Assembly (NCBI RefSeq): GCF_001633105.1
Contig: NZ_LUKZ01000013.1
Span: 111,502 to 175,501 of the forward strand
From: Acidovorax sp. GW101-3H11
GTDB taxonomy: Bacteria > Pseudomonadota > Gammaproteobacteria > Burkholderiales > Burkholderiaceae_C
Reading direction: 5' to 3'
Length of the DNA: 64,000 nucleotides
Part shown: positions 41,192 to 50,843 of the stretch, one piece after another
Layout: each line of letters opens with the position of its first letter
Position numbering within the stretch: position 1 is the first letter of the stretch
Program-made: the position numbers and the translations under genes
Notes under the pieces: generated by a model
What the model saw: the letters and a program-made list of their open reading frames with translations, nothing else
The model's database searches: none
What the model was told of the DNA's origin: nothing

Positions 41192-42373
41192 TCAGTCGGC
41201 ACTCAAACCGATGGGGTGGGGCTGGCGCTTTTCCACCGCGTGGCGCAGCAGTGCAGCGGTGCGGAAAATGCCGTGCGCAAACTTGCCGTAGGGCATGGTG
41301 GCAAACAGGGCCATCACGGCGCCCAGGTGCAGGCACAGCAGCAGCGGCAGGGCGGCGGTGCCGCGCGCGGCCCACAAGGCCAGGCCGCTGGTGGCGGTGA
41401 GGAACAGCAGGGCGATGAAGGCGCGGTCCATGGGCTTTTGCGCGGCGTCGCCGTGTTGCGGATGGCGGCGTTGGTTCAGCCGCCACAGGCCTGCCGTGCC
41501 CATCGCCAGGCTGATGCCGCCCACGCCGCCCAGCAGCTTGGGCAGGCTGGGCAGGTCATACGGTGCGGGCGCGCCCAGCAGGTAGTGGTACAGCGTGGCC
41601 ACGCTGGTGGCGGCAAAACACAGCAGGAAGCCGTAGAACGTGAGGTGGTGAAACCGCCTGCGCGAGAGGGTGTAGGCGTCGTCCTCGTTGTGGCAGCCAT
41701 CGCCGTGGCCGCCGTCCAGATACTTCAGGCGCAGCACCGCATCGGTGGCTTCGGCCGTGGCGGGGGCAGTCAGCGGGGCGCCGCTGGTGGCGGGCGTCAC
41801 GTCGCGCCAGAAGCGGCGCACGCCCAGACCCAGGGCCAGCACGGCGAACAGGAACACCGGCGCGAACAGGCCCACCAGCAGGTTGTGCGGAAAGATGCCG
41901 TAGAAGCCGCCCACGGGCGCGTGCCACAGCGCAGCCAGCCCTTGCCCGTGCAGCGCCACGGCCAGCAGCAGGAACAGCGTGAGCCCGCCCACCAGCGCCA
42001 GCGCAAGGGTCAGGCCGTTGCGCTGGTAGAGCTGGCCCAGTGCGGGCGGCCAGGCGTAGTCGGCATAGGTCTGGCCGCGCACCTGGGCCATGGCCTGCGG
42101 CACGTTCACCACAAACTCGTGCGGCGGCGCGTACTGGCAGGCGTGCAGGCAGGCGCCGCAGTTGTGGCACAGGTTGGCAATGAAATGGATGTCGGCCTTG
42201 CCAAACTCCAGCCGCCGCGTCATGGCCGGGAACACGGCGCAGAAGCCCTCGCAGTAGCGGCAGGCGTTGCAGATCTGCAGCTGGCGGGCCACCTCGGTTT
42301 CGGGGGCCGACAGCACGACATCACCATTCGCCAGCGCGCGGGCGTCGCGTGCCAGGGCCTCAAGCGTTTGCAT
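41192..42373 (-). CDS. tcuB: TcuB: membrane Fe-S/heme electron-transfer protein for tricarballylate oxidation
   Basis: A 393-residue protein. Two 4Fe-4S clusters are predicted from [15 protein letters not shown] and [16 protein letters not shown] in the first 110 residues. A C-terminal half of about six helices has conserved His residues suited to heme b (CitB-type domain). TcuB re-oxidises the reduced flavin of TcuA and passes electrons to the quinone pool. Its start overlaps the tcuA stop by 14 bases, and AGGAGC lies upstream of its ATG. Confidence 0.92.
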   Translation of the reverse strand: MQTLEALARDARALANGDVVLSAPETEVARQLQICNACRYCEGFCAVFPAMTRRLEFGKADIHFIANLCHNCGACLHACQYAPPHEFVVNVPQAMAQVRGQTYADYAWPPALGQLYQRNGLTLALALVGGLTLFLLLAVALHGQGLAALWHAPVGGFYGIFPHNLLVGLFAPVFLFAVLALGLGVRRFWRDVTPATSGAPLTAPATAEATDAVLRLKYLDGGHGDGCHNEDDAYTLSRRRFHHLTFYGFLLCFAATSVATLYHYLLGAPAPYDLPSLPKLLGGVGGISLAMGTAGLWRLNQRRHPQHGDAAQKPMDRAFIALLFLTATSGLALWAARGTAALPLLLCLHLGAVMALFATMPYGKFAHGIFRTAALLRHAVEKRQPHPIGLSAD

Positions 42374-43853
42374 GGTTTGCTCCTGAATTGATAGCTATTG
42401 AGGCAATGTCATCAGGCGGTAAGGCCTGTTTTGATGCCCAAGCGGCACGCGCCGCCTGTGTGCCCGCGATGCGGCCAAACGCGGTGCCGATGCTCATGCC
42501 CACGCCGGCGGTGTAGCCCTTGCCCAGCACGTTGCCCGCCATCATTTCGCCCGCCACAAACAGGTTGGGGCTGGGCTGGTGGTTGAAGCGCACGGCGGCG
42601 GTGTCGTCGGTGTGCAGGCCCAGGTAGGTGAAGGTGACGCCGGGCTTGAGCGCGTAGCCGTAGAACGGGCCGCTGTCGATGGGCCGCGCCCAGTGCGTCT
42701 TGGCGGGTGCCACGCCTTCGGTGTGGCAGTCGTCCAGTGTGGTGTGGTCGAACGTTCCCACGCGGCAGGCGGCGTTGTAGGCATCGAGCGTGCGGGTGAA
42801 GGTGTCCACCGGCAGGCCCAGCTTTTGGGCCAGCTCGGGCAAGGTGCCCGCCTTCACACCCGGGAACACGGGCGGCATGAAGCGGCCAATGGCCTGGCTG
42901 TCGATGATGGAGTAGCCGATCTGCCCCGGCTGCTGCGCCACCAGGCGGCCCCAGATGGCGTAGCGCTTGGGCCAGAAGTCTTCGCCCTCGTCGTAGAAGC
43001 GTTCGCCGTTGCGGTTGACCACCACGCCCAGCGACACGCAGTCGATGCGTGTGCAGATACCGCCGTCGTACAGCGGTGCGCGTGCGTCGATGGCCACCAT
43101 GTGCGCCTGCGTGGGGTCGCCAATACGGTCGGCGCCGTGGTCTTCCAGCAGGTGTTTGAGCAGCACGCCCTTGTTGTAGGCCGTGCCGCGAATCAGGAAG
43201 TTGTCCGCAGGCCATTCGCCCCGTTCGTTCTGGCCCCAGGCCTCGCGCAGCCACTCGCGGTTCGATTCAAAGCCGCCCGCAGCCAGCACGCAGCTTCTGG
43301 CGGCAATGCGCTCGCCATTGGCCAGGTGCGCGGCGATGAAGCGGCGGCCGTCCATCTCGATGCGCTCCACAGGCGCTTCGTAGCGGATCTGGACGCCCAG
43401 CTGCTCCGCGCTGCGGTAGTAGGCGTTGACCAGCGCCTTGCCGCCACCCATGAAAAACGCATTGGTACGCGCCACATGCAGCGTGCCCGCCAGTGCGGGC
43501 TGAAAGTGCACGCCGTGGCGGCGCATCCACGGGCGGCAGGTGCTTGACGCGCGGATCACCAGGCGCGCCAGGTGTTCGTTGGTGAGGCCGCCCGTCACCT
43601 TGAGCAGGTCTTGCCAGAACTCTTCCTCGGGGTAGGTATCGACCAGCACGTCCTGCGGCGCGTCGTGCATGCAGCGCAGGTTGCGGGTGTGGGCCGAGTT
43701 GCCGCCGCGCCAGGCGCGCGGGGCCGATTCGAGCAGCAGCACGCTGGCGCCTGCTTCGCGCGCCATCAGGGCGGCGCACAGGGCGGCGTTGCCACCGCCG
43801 ATGACAAGCACGTCAACCGCAGTGTGTTCCGCAGGGGTGGGGTGGTGTGGCAC
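42360..43853 (-). CDS. tcuA: TcuA: FAD-dependent tricarballylate dehydrogenase
   Basis: A 497-residue flavoprotein of the fumarate-reductase/succinate-dehydrogenase type. The dinucleotide fold is [20 protein letters not shown] at residues about 14-33; active-site segments include GAKAL-like [15 protein letters not shown] and [19 protein letters not shown] near the C terminus. It oxidises tricarballylate to cis-aconitate. Residues about 474-490 are encoded by DNA matching the dispersed element, so the C-terminal tail may be a recent replacement. A LysR operator-like palindrome lies 77-99 bp upstream. Confidence 0.93.
   Translation of the reverse strand: MPHHPTPAEHTAVDVLVIGGGNAALCAALMAREAGASVLLLESAPRAWRGGNSAHTRNLRCMHDAPQDVLVDTYPEEEFWQDLLKVTGGLTNEHLARLVIRASSTCRPWMRRHGVHFQPALAGTLHVARTNAFFMGGGKALVNAYYRSAEQLGVQIRYEAPVERIEMDGRRFIAAHLANGERIAARSCVLAAGGFESNREWLREAWGQNERGEWPADNFLIRGTAYNKGVLLKHLLEDHGADRIGDPTQAHMVAIDARAPLYDGGICTRIDCVSLGVVVNRNGERFYDEGEDFWPKRYAIWGRLVAQQPGQIGYSIIDSQAIGRFMPPVFPGVKAGTLPELAQKLGLPVDTFTRTLDAYNAACRVGTFDHTTLDDCHTEGVAPAKTHWARPIDSGPFYGYALKPGVTFTYLGLHTDDTAAVRFNHQPSPNLFVAGEMMAGNVLGKGYTAGVGMSIGTAFGRIAGTQAARAAWASKQALPPDDIASIAINSGANHANA
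42384..42434 (-). repeat. Dispersed AT-richer element, copy 7, in the tcuA 3' end
   Basis: On the minus strand AAAACAGGCCTTACCGCCTG and then CAATAGCTATCAATTCAGG follow the element pattern. It encodes the last part of TcuA and abuts the ribosome site of tcuB. Confidence 0.6.
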
Positions 43854-43929
43854 CGTGGTTTTCCATTCGTGGGGGTGGCCGCCACTGTAGGAATTTCGCC
43901 CCGGTGTGGGCAGGCCCGAATGGGCAAGG

Positions 43930-43952
43930 GGCCATCACGGATCGTGATGGCC
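43930..43952. promoter_or_regulatory. Palindromic LysR-type operator candidate upstream of tcuA
   Basis: GGCCATCACG-GAT-CGTGATGGCC is a perfect inverted repeat with 10-bp arms. Inside it, ATCAC-N5-GTGAT fits the T-N11-A LysR box. It lies between the tcuR-like gene and tcuA, 77-99 bp before the tcuA start. No T run follows on either strand, so it is unlikely to be an intrinsic terminator. Confidence 0.6.
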
Positions 43953-43973
43953 GGGCACTGCTTGATGTGCCTT

Positions 43974-44921
43974 TTACGCCGCCTGCGCGAGCGTGGCGCC
44001 GACCCAGGTGCCCGACTGCACCAGCGCCCGCGCGCAATCTGCCAGCACCACGCGGGTGGCCAGCGCAGCGGGCGAGAGTTCGTCGTCGGACAGGCTGCAC
44101 AGCGCGGCGGGGCGGCTGGCGGGCGCGTCGGCCAGTTCGGCCAGGCCAAAACGCGTGGCGGCATCCGGGTAGCGCCCCACGGCGGCCCAGGGCTGCAGGG
44201 TGCTGCCCAGGCCCGCGTTCACTGCGTCCATCAGCATGGCCAGCGAGTCGATCTCCATCGCCACCTGGGGCGTCACCTTGGCGGTGGCAAATGCGGCGTC
44301 GATGCGGCTGCGCAGGCCATGCGGGCCGGTGGGCAGGATCAGCGGCTCGTGCTGGATCTGCGCCAGGCGCAGGCGCTTGGGCAGTCTGGCGGGCAAGGTG
44401 CTGGTGCCGCCGTGGGCGCTGCGGATGAGGAACAGGCGCTCCTCCAGCAGCGGCAGCACGCTCCAGCGGCGCGCGGGCTGGGTGTCGAACAGCACGGCCA
44501 GGTCCAGCTGGCGTGCGTTGAGCATGTTGGAGAGGTGGCCCGACAGGCTCTCGACCATGTGCAGCCGCACGTCGGGGTAACGCTCGCGCATGGCGCGCAT
44601 CAGCGGGATGCCCAGCACCGACGCGGTGGTGGGCGCCAGGCCCACGGTCACGGTGCCCGACAGCCGGGCTTGCCGCGCCACGCGCGCCGCCTGGTCGGCA
44701 TGGCGCAGGGTGAGCTGCGCCTCGCGGAAAAAGGCCAGCCCGGCCTCGGTGGGCACGGTGCCCTTGCTGGTGCGCTGCAAAAGCCGCGTGCTCAGCTCTC
44801 CCTCCAGCCGACTGATCTGCTGGCTCAGGGCCGACTGCACCATCTGCAGGTCGAGCGCGGCGCGGCCCATGGAGCCGAGTTCGACGATGCGGACGAAGTA
44901 GCGAAGCTGGCGCAGTTCCAT
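43974..44921 (-). CDS. tcuR: LysR-family regulator, TcuR-like
   Basis: A 315-residue LysR protein of the Nac/CynR-like type: MELRQLRYFVRIVELGSMGR and AALDLQMVQSALSQQISRLE form the helix-turn-helix, with the effector domain after about residue 90. It lies directly upstream of tcuA in the same direction, as TcuR relates to tcuABC, and is predicted to respond to tricarballylate. The start at 44921 gives the standard N terminus. Confidence 0.85.
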   Translation of the reverse strand: MELRQLRYFVRIVELGSMGRAALDLQMVQSALSQQISRLEGELSTRLLQRTSKGTVPTEAGLAFFREAQLTLRHADQAARVARQARLSGTVTVGLAPTTASVLGIPLMRAMRERYPDVRLHMVESLSGHLSNMLNARQLDLAVLFDTQPARRWSVLPLLEERLFLIRSAHGGTSTLPARLPKRLRLAQIQHEPLILPTGPHGLRSRIDAAFATAKVTPQVAMEIDSLAMLMDAVNAGLGSTLQPWAAVGRYPDAATRFGLAELADAPASRPAALCSLSDDELSPAALATRVVLADCARALVQSGTWVGATLAQAA

Positions 44922-44996
44922 GGGGCGATGGTCGCACAGTCCCACCAGTGCCTGCGTGGCCGCACCCCGAGGACATAGCAAGCAGGCTCTTGCACT

Positions 44997-46061
44997 TCAG
45001 AAGGTGTGCACTACGCCTGCAGAGACACCGGTGGCGGTCGCCTTGTTGGCCGCACCCTGGAAGCCGTTGCGCCAGCGGGTGTTGTCCAGCTCGGCATACA
45101 CCTTAGTGCGGCGCGAGAGCTTGTATTCGGCAAAGGCCACCAGGCGGCCATAGCCGTCGTCGGCCGCGCCGGTGCGCGTGCGGTCTACCTTGTAGTAGGC
45201 GGCCGTGAGGTCCACCAAAGGCGCCACCGCCCAGGTCGCACCGGCCGACAGCACGCGCTGCTCTGTGAAGCGGCCTGCGGCTGTTTCGGCCTTGTTGCGG
45301 CCTGCATTGGCGGCCAGGCGCACGCTGCCCCACTGGTACGCGGCGCCCAGCGTGGTGGCGTCCAGCGAGCGCTTGTTGGTGTCGTTGAAGCTCTGGTACG
45401 CGCCGGATACCACGAAGCCATCCGCAGCCCAGGCCAGGCCCGCGCCGCGTGACGACAGGGCTGAGGCCTGCGATGCGACTTCGCCGATGCCCCACATGGC
45501 ACGTGCCGTGAAGCCGCCGAAACGGCCCGTGTACTTCAGTGAGTTGTCCAGCCGGTACGAGCCCGAATTGGCGCCTGCACTGCCGTACTCAATGCCCAGG
45601 CCATGCTGGCTCAGCGCCGTCACGCCGATGTTGGGGTTGAAGCTGGCAAAGCGCATGGCCAGCGGGTCCACGGGCGAGATGGCGTCGGCGAGCGTGGTGG
45701 TCTGGCGGCCCAGGGCCAGCGTGCCCCAGCCGCCCTGCAGGCCCACCCAGGATGCCCGGTCGAAGTACTTGCTGGCGTTGGCGGGTGCGCCGGTGTCGGC
45801 GTTGAGCCCGCTCTCCAGGTTGAACAGCGCCTTGGCGCCGCCGCCCAGGTCTTCGCTGCCCCGCAGGCCCCAGCGGCTGGTGGTGTGGATGCCGCTGCCC
45901 AGGCTGTGGGTGGAGCCTGGTGCCGGGGCGTTGGATGCGGTGAGGCCGCTGCCGTTGCGCAGGCCCAGGTCCACCACGCCGTAGAGCGTCACGCCCGCGT
46001 TCTGCGCCATGGCGCAGGGGGCGATGAGTGCAGCGCAAGCCGCTGCCACAAGTCTTTTCAT
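44997..46061 (-). CDS. Burkholderiales-type outer-membrane porin
   Basis: A 354-residue general porin. A signal peptide (MKRLVAAACAALIAPCAMAQ) precedes NAGVTLYGVVDLGLRNGSGL, typical of the gram-negative porin_4 family, and the protein ends in a C-terminal Phe (GVVHTF) as needed for barrel assembly. Sixteen strands are expected. GGAGACA lies before the ATG. Its place between a TTT binding protein and tcuR suggests a carboxylate-entry channel for the same substrate. Confidence 0.93.
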   Translation of the reverse strand: MKRLVAAACAALIAPCAMAQNAGVTLYGVVDLGLRNGSGLTASNAPAPGSTHSLGSGIHTTSRWGLRGSEDLGGGAKALFNLESGLNADTGAPANASKYFDRASWVGLQGGWGTLALGRQTTTLADAISPVDPLAMRFASFNPNIGVTALSQHGLGIEYGSAGANSGSYRLDNSLKYTGRFGGFTARAMWGIGEVASQASALSSRGAGLAWAADGFVVSGAYQSFNDTNKRSLDATTLGAAYQWGSVRLAANAGRNKAETAAGRFTEQRVLSAGATWAVAPLVDLTAAYYKVDRTRTGAADDGYGRLVAFAEYKLSRRTKVYAELDNTRWRNGFQGAANKATATGVSAGVVHTF

Positions 46062-46113
46062 GAATGTCTCCTGTGTTTGAAATGGAGCGGGGCCTCCCGG
46101 AGCGCCCCGCCGG

Positions 46114-47112
46114 TCAGTCCGGGGTGAGCTGGGCCTTCAGCACCACGCCCTTCCACTTGGCAAGTTCCTGCTTCACGGTCAGGGCCAGCTGCTCGGGCGT
46201 GCTGGTGTCCACCACCGCGCCCTGTTCCTCGATGCGGCGCACGACATCCTTGTCGGCCAGCGCGGTGTTGAGGGTCTTGTTGAGCAGGTCGATCACCGGG
46301 CGCGGCGTCTTGCCAGGTGCGAACAGGGCATACCACTGGGTGATCTCCACACCCTTGACGCCTGCTTCTTCGAGCGTGGGCACATCGGGCAGCAGCGACG
46401 AGCGTTTGGGCCCGGCCAGCGCCAGCGCGCGCAGCTTGCCGTTCTTCACGTGCGGGTAGGCCGAGAACAGGCTGGGGAACATCACCTGCGTCTGCCCGGC
46501 CATGGTGTCGTTCATGGCGGGGGCTGCGCCCCGGTAGGGCACATGGGCCATCTGGGCGCCGCTTTCCAGTTTGAAGATCTCGGCCGAGAAGTGCGGGGCC
46601 GTGCCATTGCCCGCCGATGCGTAGTTGAAGTCGCGGGGCTTGGCCTTGCTCAGCGCCACCAGCTCGCCCACCGTTTTGGCGGGCACCTTGGGGTTCACCA
46701 CCATCAGCGTGGGCGAGTAGCTGACCATGCCGATGGGCTCGAACTGCGTGATGGGGTCGTAGCGCAGCTTCTGCAGCGCGGGGCTCATGCCGTGGGTGCC
46801 GATGTAGCCGAACAGAATGGTGTGCCCGTCGGGTGCCGCTCGGGCCACGTATTCGGCAGCAATGGCACCATTGGCTCCGGCCTTGTTCTCCACGATGACT
46901 TGCTGGCCCAGCAGGGTGGAGAGCTTGAGCGCCACCACGCGCGCCATGCCGTCGTTGCCGCCTCCGGCGGCGGTGGGCACGACCAGTGTGATGGGCTTGT
47001 CGGGGTAGGCAGCGTGGGCGGTGCCAGTGGCCCAGAAGGCGCTGGACGCGAGCGCCAGCGCGGCGGTGGCCAGTGCCGTGCGGCGCTTGGTGGTGTGGAT
47101 GGGATGGGTCAT
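46114..47112 (-). CDS. Second Bug/TTT-family tricarboxylate-binding protein
   Basis: A 332-residue periplasmic binding protein with a basic signal peptide ([20 protein letters not shown], cut near AHA-AYPDK). [20 protein letters not shown] and [20 protein letters not shown] are the Bug hallmarks. It lies between the prpF-like gene and the porin, all on the minus strand, so the three are probably co-transcribed. It is distinct from the binding protein at 40177 and may have a different ligand, such as trans-aconitate or another oxidised tricarboxylate. Confidence 0.93.
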   Translation of the reverse strand: MTHPIHTTKRRTALATAALALASSAFWATGTAHAAYPDKPITLVVPTAAGGGNDGMARVVALKLSTLLGQQVIVENKAGANGAIAAEYVARAAPDGHTILFGYIGTHGMSPALQKLRYDPITQFEPIGMVSYSPTLMVVNPKVPAKTVGELVALSKAKPRDFNYASAGNGTAPHFSAEIFKLESGAQMAHVPYRGAAPAMNDTMAGQTQVMFPSLFSAYPHVKNGKLRALALAGPKRSSLLPDVPTLEEAGVKGVEITQWYALFAPGKTPRPVIDLLNKTLNTALADKDVVRRIEEQGAVVDTSTPEQLALTVKQELAKWKGVVLKAQLTPD

Positions 47113-47199
47113 GGTTTGTCTCCTGTCGTAATGGTTGGAATCGTCGCAATCGTTGAAATCTTTGGAACGGCGCTGCGCAAGCAGCGCCTTGAAGAGCGC

Positions 47200-48288
47200 T
47201 CAGTGCGCGGGGGCGCTTTCGGGCACGAACAGCGTGCCTTCCAGAATCTTTCGTGCGGTGCGCACCAGCGCGGCCTGCACCAGCTTGAACTGGCCGTCCA
47301 CCTCGCTGAGTTCCACCTCCACCTGGATGCGGCCTGCCGGGTGTTGCACCTCCACGCGACGCAGCCCGGCGCTGGGGGGGCTGCGTTCGTCGGTGGCCAC
47401 CGTGCCCGGCAGTACCGAGGCCGCCGCTACGCCGATGGCGCCCGTGACAGCGTGGGACCGGTGGCATTGGTGAGGGGTGAAGTAGCGCGACACCACGCAG
47501 CCCGGTGATGTGCCTGGCGACACGATCACCGGCTTGGGCAGCACGCTGTGCGTCACATCGCCCATGCCCATGCGCTGGCCTGCTTCGAGGCGCAAGGCCT
47601 CCAGGCGGGCGAGCAAGGCGGTGTTGGTGTCCAGCTCGGCGGGTGTCTCGTCGCCGCGCAGGCCCAGGTCGGCGGCCCGCACCAGCACCATCACCTGGGC
47701 CGCGTCTATGCAGGTGACATCCAGGCCCTGGATGTGGTCGATGCGCTGGCCCGTGGGAAAAATCTGCCCGGTGACAGCGCCCCAGGCGTCCAAAAAATTC
47801 ATGAGCACCGGGGCTGCCGTGCCCTTTACGCCGTCAATGCGCACGTCGCCGTCGTAGTGCACCTGGCCCCCGGCGGTGCACACCTGCACGTCGATGCGGG
47901 AGCGGGTGTTGACGTTGTAGACCCGCACCCGGGTTGTGCCCTGGCCTGAGGGCGCCACCAGGCCCTGCTCGATGGCAAAGGGGCCCACGCCCGCCAGCAT
48001 GTTGCCGCAGTTGGGCCGCGTGTCCACACGGGCCTCCTGCACGCTGACCTGGGCAAACAGGTAGTCCACGTCGCAGTCGGGCTGCGTGGAGCGCGAGACG
48101 ATGGCGACCTTGCTGGTCAGCGAGTTGCCGCCGCCCAGGCCGTCGATCTGCAGCTCATGCGGCGAGCCCAGGGCCGCAATCAGCGTGCGGTCGCGGGCCT
48201 CGGGGGCCTGCGGCAGCCAGTCGGCCAGGAAGAACGGCCCCCGGGAGGTGCCGCCACGCATCAGAACGCAAGGAAGGTTGGTGCTCAT
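47200..48288 (-). CDS. PrpF-family isomerase (aconitate isomerase / 4-oxalomesaconate tautomerase type)
   Basis: A 362-residue protein of the PrpF fold. Key features are VLMRGGTSRGPFFLADWLP near the start, GGGNSLTSKVAIVS, PNCGNMLAGVGPFAIEQGL, and SHAVTGAIGVAAASVLPGTV near the end. PrpF-type enzymes move double bonds in unsaturated tricarboxylates (2-methylaconitate, aconitate or 4-oxalomesaconate). Next to tcuA, aconitate isomerisation is attractive, but the GalD role in gallate breakdown is also possible. The start at 48288 gives MSTNLPCVLM. It is divergent from a LysR gene. Confidence 0.88.
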   Translation of the reverse strand: MSTNLPCVLMRGGTSRGPFFLADWLPQAPEARDRTLIAALGSPHELQIDGLGGGNSLTSKVAIVSRSTQPDCDVDYLFAQVSVQEARVDTRPNCGNMLAGVGPFAIEQGLVAPSGQGTTRVRVYNVNTRSRIDVQVCTAGGQVHYDGDVRIDGVKGTAAPVLMNFLDAWGAVTGQIFPTGQRIDHIQGLDVTCIDAAQVMVLVRAADLGLRGDETPAELDTNTALLARLEALRLEAGQRMGMGDVTHSVLPKPVIVSPGTSPGCVVSRYFTPHQCHRSHAVTGAIGVAAASVLPGTVATDERSPPSAGLRRVEVQHPAGRIQVEVELSEVDGQFKLVQAALVRTARKILEGTLFVPESAPAH

Positions 48289-48320
48289 GGGTCGGCATGG
48301 TGCGGCGCCTTCGATGATCT

Positions 48321-48362
48321 GTGAATTGCATTGTTGGCAATGATTGATGCATGGCGTGCAAT
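48321..48362. promoter_or_regulatory. 42-bp regulatory repeat, copy A (prpF side)
   Basis: GTGAATTGCA, 13 bases, then TTGATGCATGGCGTGCAAT. The same layout recurs 78 bp away at 48399-48440. This copy ends 33 bp from the prpF-like start. It includes an inverted TTGC-N7-GCAA with T-N11-A spacing, fitting a LysR binding site. Confidence 0.7.
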
Positions 48363-48398
48363 AGGCTTTGGCTGCTTTTACATGCTCCAATTACGTCC

Positions 48399-48440
48399 GT
48401 GAATTGCAATTTTCTGAACGTTTGATGCACGGCTTGCAAT
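48399..48440. promoter_or_regulatory. 42-bp regulatory repeat, copy B (LysR side)
   Basis: GTGAATTGCA, 13 different bases, then TTGATGCACGGCTTGCAAT. The 10-bp and 19-bp blocks match copy A (two mismatches in the second), while the 13-bp spacer does not. The copy lies 38 bp before the LysR ATG. Conservation of blocks but not spacer suggests selection for protein binding. Confidence 0.7.
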
Positions 48441-48477
48441 GCCGAAGAAGCTGTGAAATCACTTGAAGGAAGCCCCG

Positions 48478-49398
48478 ATGAACAACAAGTTCGACCTTGC
48501 CGACATCCAGGCCTTTGCTGCCGTGGCCGAGCTGCACAGCTTTCGCGCCGCGGCCGAGTCCATCCACCTGTCGCAGCCTGCGTTCAGCCGCCGCATCGAC
48601 AAACTCGAAGAAGCGCTGGGTGTGCGCCTGCTCGACCGCACCACGCGCCGCGTCACGCTCACGGCCGTGGGCCGCGACTTTGCGCGCAAGACGCGCGTGT
48701 GGCTCGATGACCTGGACGGCATGCTCATGGGCCTGGGCGATGTGGCTGCGCGCCGCATGGGCGAGGTGACGATTGCCTGCGTGCCCTCGGCCGTGTATTA
48801 CTTCCTGCCGCAGGTGGTCAAGCGCTACCACGAGCGCTTTCCCAAGATCCGCGTCAAGGTGCACGACGCCAGCGCCAATGAGGTGCTGGTGGCCGTGGCG
48901 CAGGGCGATGCGGACTTTGGCCTCAACTTCATCGGCAGCCAGGAGGCCGAGATCGAGTTCAAGCCCGTGCTGGCCGAGCGTTTTGTGGCCGCCTGCCGGC
49001 GCGACCATGTGTTGGCGCGGCGCAAGAAGGTCACCTGGGCCGAGCTAGGGCAGCACGACTTCATGTCGGTGGGCAAGACCTCGGGCAACCGCCTGCTGAT
49101 GGACCTGGCGCTGGCCAATGTGCCCGACCGGCCCCAGTGCCTGTACGAGGCCAAGCATGTGACCACGCTGCTGGGCCTGGTGGAGGCGGGCCTGGGCGTG
49201 GCGGCCGTGCCCAGCCTGGCGATGCCGGGCAAGGACCACCCCACGCTGGTCAGCATTCCGTTGGTGGAGCCCATCGTCACCCGGCAGATGGGGCTCATCA
49301 AGCGCCGGGGCAAAACCCTGTCGCCTGCCGCGCAGCAGCTGTATGACCTCTTGGTCGCTACGCGTTCTGTGCGGCCGCGCAAGGCGACGGCGGCCTGA
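48478..49398 (+). CDS. LysR-family regulator of the prpF-TTT-porin genes
   Basis: A 306-residue LysR protein. The helix-turn-helix is in [20 protein letters not shown] and [20 protein letters not shown]; the effector domain follows. ATG 48478 is chosen because GAAGGA lies seven bases upstream; a TTG at 48463 is possible. Two 42-bp repeats in the divergent gap are its likely sites. The mnmA gene follows after 17 bp. Confidence 0.92.
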   Translation: MNNKFDLADIQAFAAVAELHSFRAAAESIHLSQPAFSRRIDKLEEALGVRLLDRTTRRVTLTAVGRDFARKTRVWLDDLDGMLMGLGDVAARRMGEVTIACVPSAVYYFLPQVVKRYHERFPKIRVKVHDASANEVLVAVAQGDADFGLNFIGSQEAEIEFKPVLAERFVAACRRDHVLARRKKVTWAELGQHDFMSVGKTSGNRLLMDLALANVPDRPQCLYEAKHVTTLLGLVEAGLGVAAVPSLAMPGKDHPTLVSIPLVEPIVTRQMGLIKRRGKTLSPAAQQLYDLLVATRSVRPRKATAA

Positions 49399-49415
49399 AA
49401 AATACAATTGGGGCA

Positions 49416-50534
49416 ATGACAGCACCCACCAAACACCGCGTCGTCGTCGGCCTTTCCGGCGGCGTGGATTCGGCCGTGACCGCGCACCTGCTCAAAAAGC
49501 AGGGCCACGAGGTCGTCGGCATCTTCATGAAAAACTGGGAAGACGATGACGACAGCGAATACTGTTCGTCCAACATCGACTTCGTGGACGCGGCCGCCGT
49601 GGCCGATGTGATCGGCATCGAGATCGAGCATGTGAACTTTGCGGCCGACTACAAGGACCGCGTGTTCGCCGAGTTCCTGCGCGAGTACCAGGCGGGCCGC
49701 ACGCCCAACCCGGACGTGCTGTGCAACGCCGAGATCAAGTTCAAGGCGTTCCTGGACCACGCCATGCGCCTGGGCGCCGAGAAGATTGCCACGGGCCACT
49801 ACGCCCGCGTGCGCCAGAACAGCACCTCCGGCCTGTTCGAGCTGCTGAAGGGGCTGGACCCCTCCAAGGACCAGAGCTACTTCTTGCACCGCCTGAACCA
49901 GGCGCAGCTGGCCAAGACCCTGTTCCCCGTGGGCGAGCTGCACAAGACCGAGGTGCGCCGCATCGCCGAGGAAATTGGCCTGCCCAACGCCAAGAAAAAG
50001 GATTCGACCGGCATCTGCTTCATTGGCGAGCGGCCATTCCGCGAGTTTCTGAACCGCTACATCAGCCATGCGCCGGGCCCCATCCTGGACGACCGGGGTC
50101 GCAGCCTGGGCAAGCATGTGGGCCTGTCGTTCTACACCCTGGGCCAGCGCCAGGGCCTGGGCATTGGCGGCGTGAAGGAAAAAGGCGCGCAACGTGGTGG
50201 TGGCGCGCACGAGCCCTGGTTTGTGGCCCGCAAGGACCTGGAGAAGAACACGCTGCGTGTGGTGCAAGGGCATGACCACCCCTGGCTGCTGTCGCACCAC
50301 CTGGTGGCACAGGATGTGAGCTGGTGTGCGGGGCAGGCACCAGCGCCGGGCGCCTATGCTGCCAAGACGCGGTACCGCCAGCAGGATGCGGCCTGCACCC
50401 TGGAGGCCGCGCTCGCAGGCTTTGCGCTGCAGTTCCCGGAGGCCCAGTGGGCCGTGACCCCCGGACAGAGTGCGGTGCTGTATGACGGGGAGGTGTGCCT
50501 GGGGGGTGGGGTGATCCAGGTCGCTGCGCCCTGA
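49416..50534 (+). CDS. mnmA: tRNA 2-thiouridine(34) synthase MnmA
   Basis: A 372-residue PP-loop enzyme that thiolates U34 of tRNA-Lys, -Glu and -Gln. The ATP motif is GLSGGVDS (residues 12-19). Cys103 (DVLCN) and Cys201 (STGICFIG) are the catalytic pair, and the tRNA-binding segments [11 protein letters not shown] and GHYAR are intact. Length and motifs are standard. An AT-rich stretch follows its stop. Confidence 0.97.
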   Translation: MTAPTKHRVVVGLSGGVDSAVTAHLLKKQGHEVVGIFMKNWEDDDDSEYCSSNIDFVDAAAVADVIGIEIEHVNFAADYKDRVFAEFLREYQAGRTPNPDVLCNAEIKFKAFLDHAMRLGAEKIATGHYARVRQNSTSGLFELLKGLDPSKDQSYFLHRLNQAQLAKTLFPVGELHKTEVRRIAEEIGLPNAKKKDSTGICFIGERPFREFLNRYISHAPGPILDDRGRSLGKHVGLSFYTLGQRQGLGIGGVKEKGAQRGGGAHEPWFVARKDLEKNTLRVVQGHDHPWLLSHHLVAQDVSWCAGQAPAPGAYAAKTRYRQQDAACTLEAALAGFALQFPEAQWAVTPGQSAVLYDGEVCLGGGVIQVAAP

Positions 50535-50843
50535 TTCTTGGGTGCCCGTGGGGTGGATTCCTGGGTGGGTTCAGAAACCGTCATGACTATTGAAATTATT
50601 TTGTAATAGTTTTCGTTTATGCTGTGTGGTGTTGTGCCCACACACACCGGCATGGAGGGTGCCGTTGAAGGAAGTTGACCTTTGGCATGGCCGCTGAAAG
50701 TGCATTTTTTGGGGCAAGCCTCCTAGAATTCCGCACAACCTGTTTGAAACCACATGTATCAGCCGATGCATGGGGTATCTCCCTTGAGTCCACCCCCCGC
50801 GAGGGCCGCCGAATCGGGCCCGAAGCTTGCTCGTGCGCACGCC
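50535..50843 (+). promoter_or_regulatory. Leader and promoter region of the cellulose operon
   Basis: A 309-bp gap without a convincing gene. Bases 50583-50622 are unusually AT-rich for this genome (TTGAAATTATTTTGTAATAG and following), the best place for a promoter. TTGACC at 50675-50680 and TAGAAT at 50724-50729 are other partial matches, but no well-spaced -35/-10 pair could be fixed. The long leader (possibly over 100 bases) may carry control of the operon. An ATG at 50754 would extend BcsD by 30 residues. Confidence 0.4.

Noticed and set aside
43930..43952. Inverted repeat considered as an intrinsic terminator for the tcuR-like gene
   Set aside because: No T run follows on the minus strand; its position and T-N11-A core fit an operator better.
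50583..50606. Seven-codon open frame in the bcs leader considered as a regulatory leader peptide
   Set aside because: No ribosome site and no attenuator-like hairpin next to it; too short to support.
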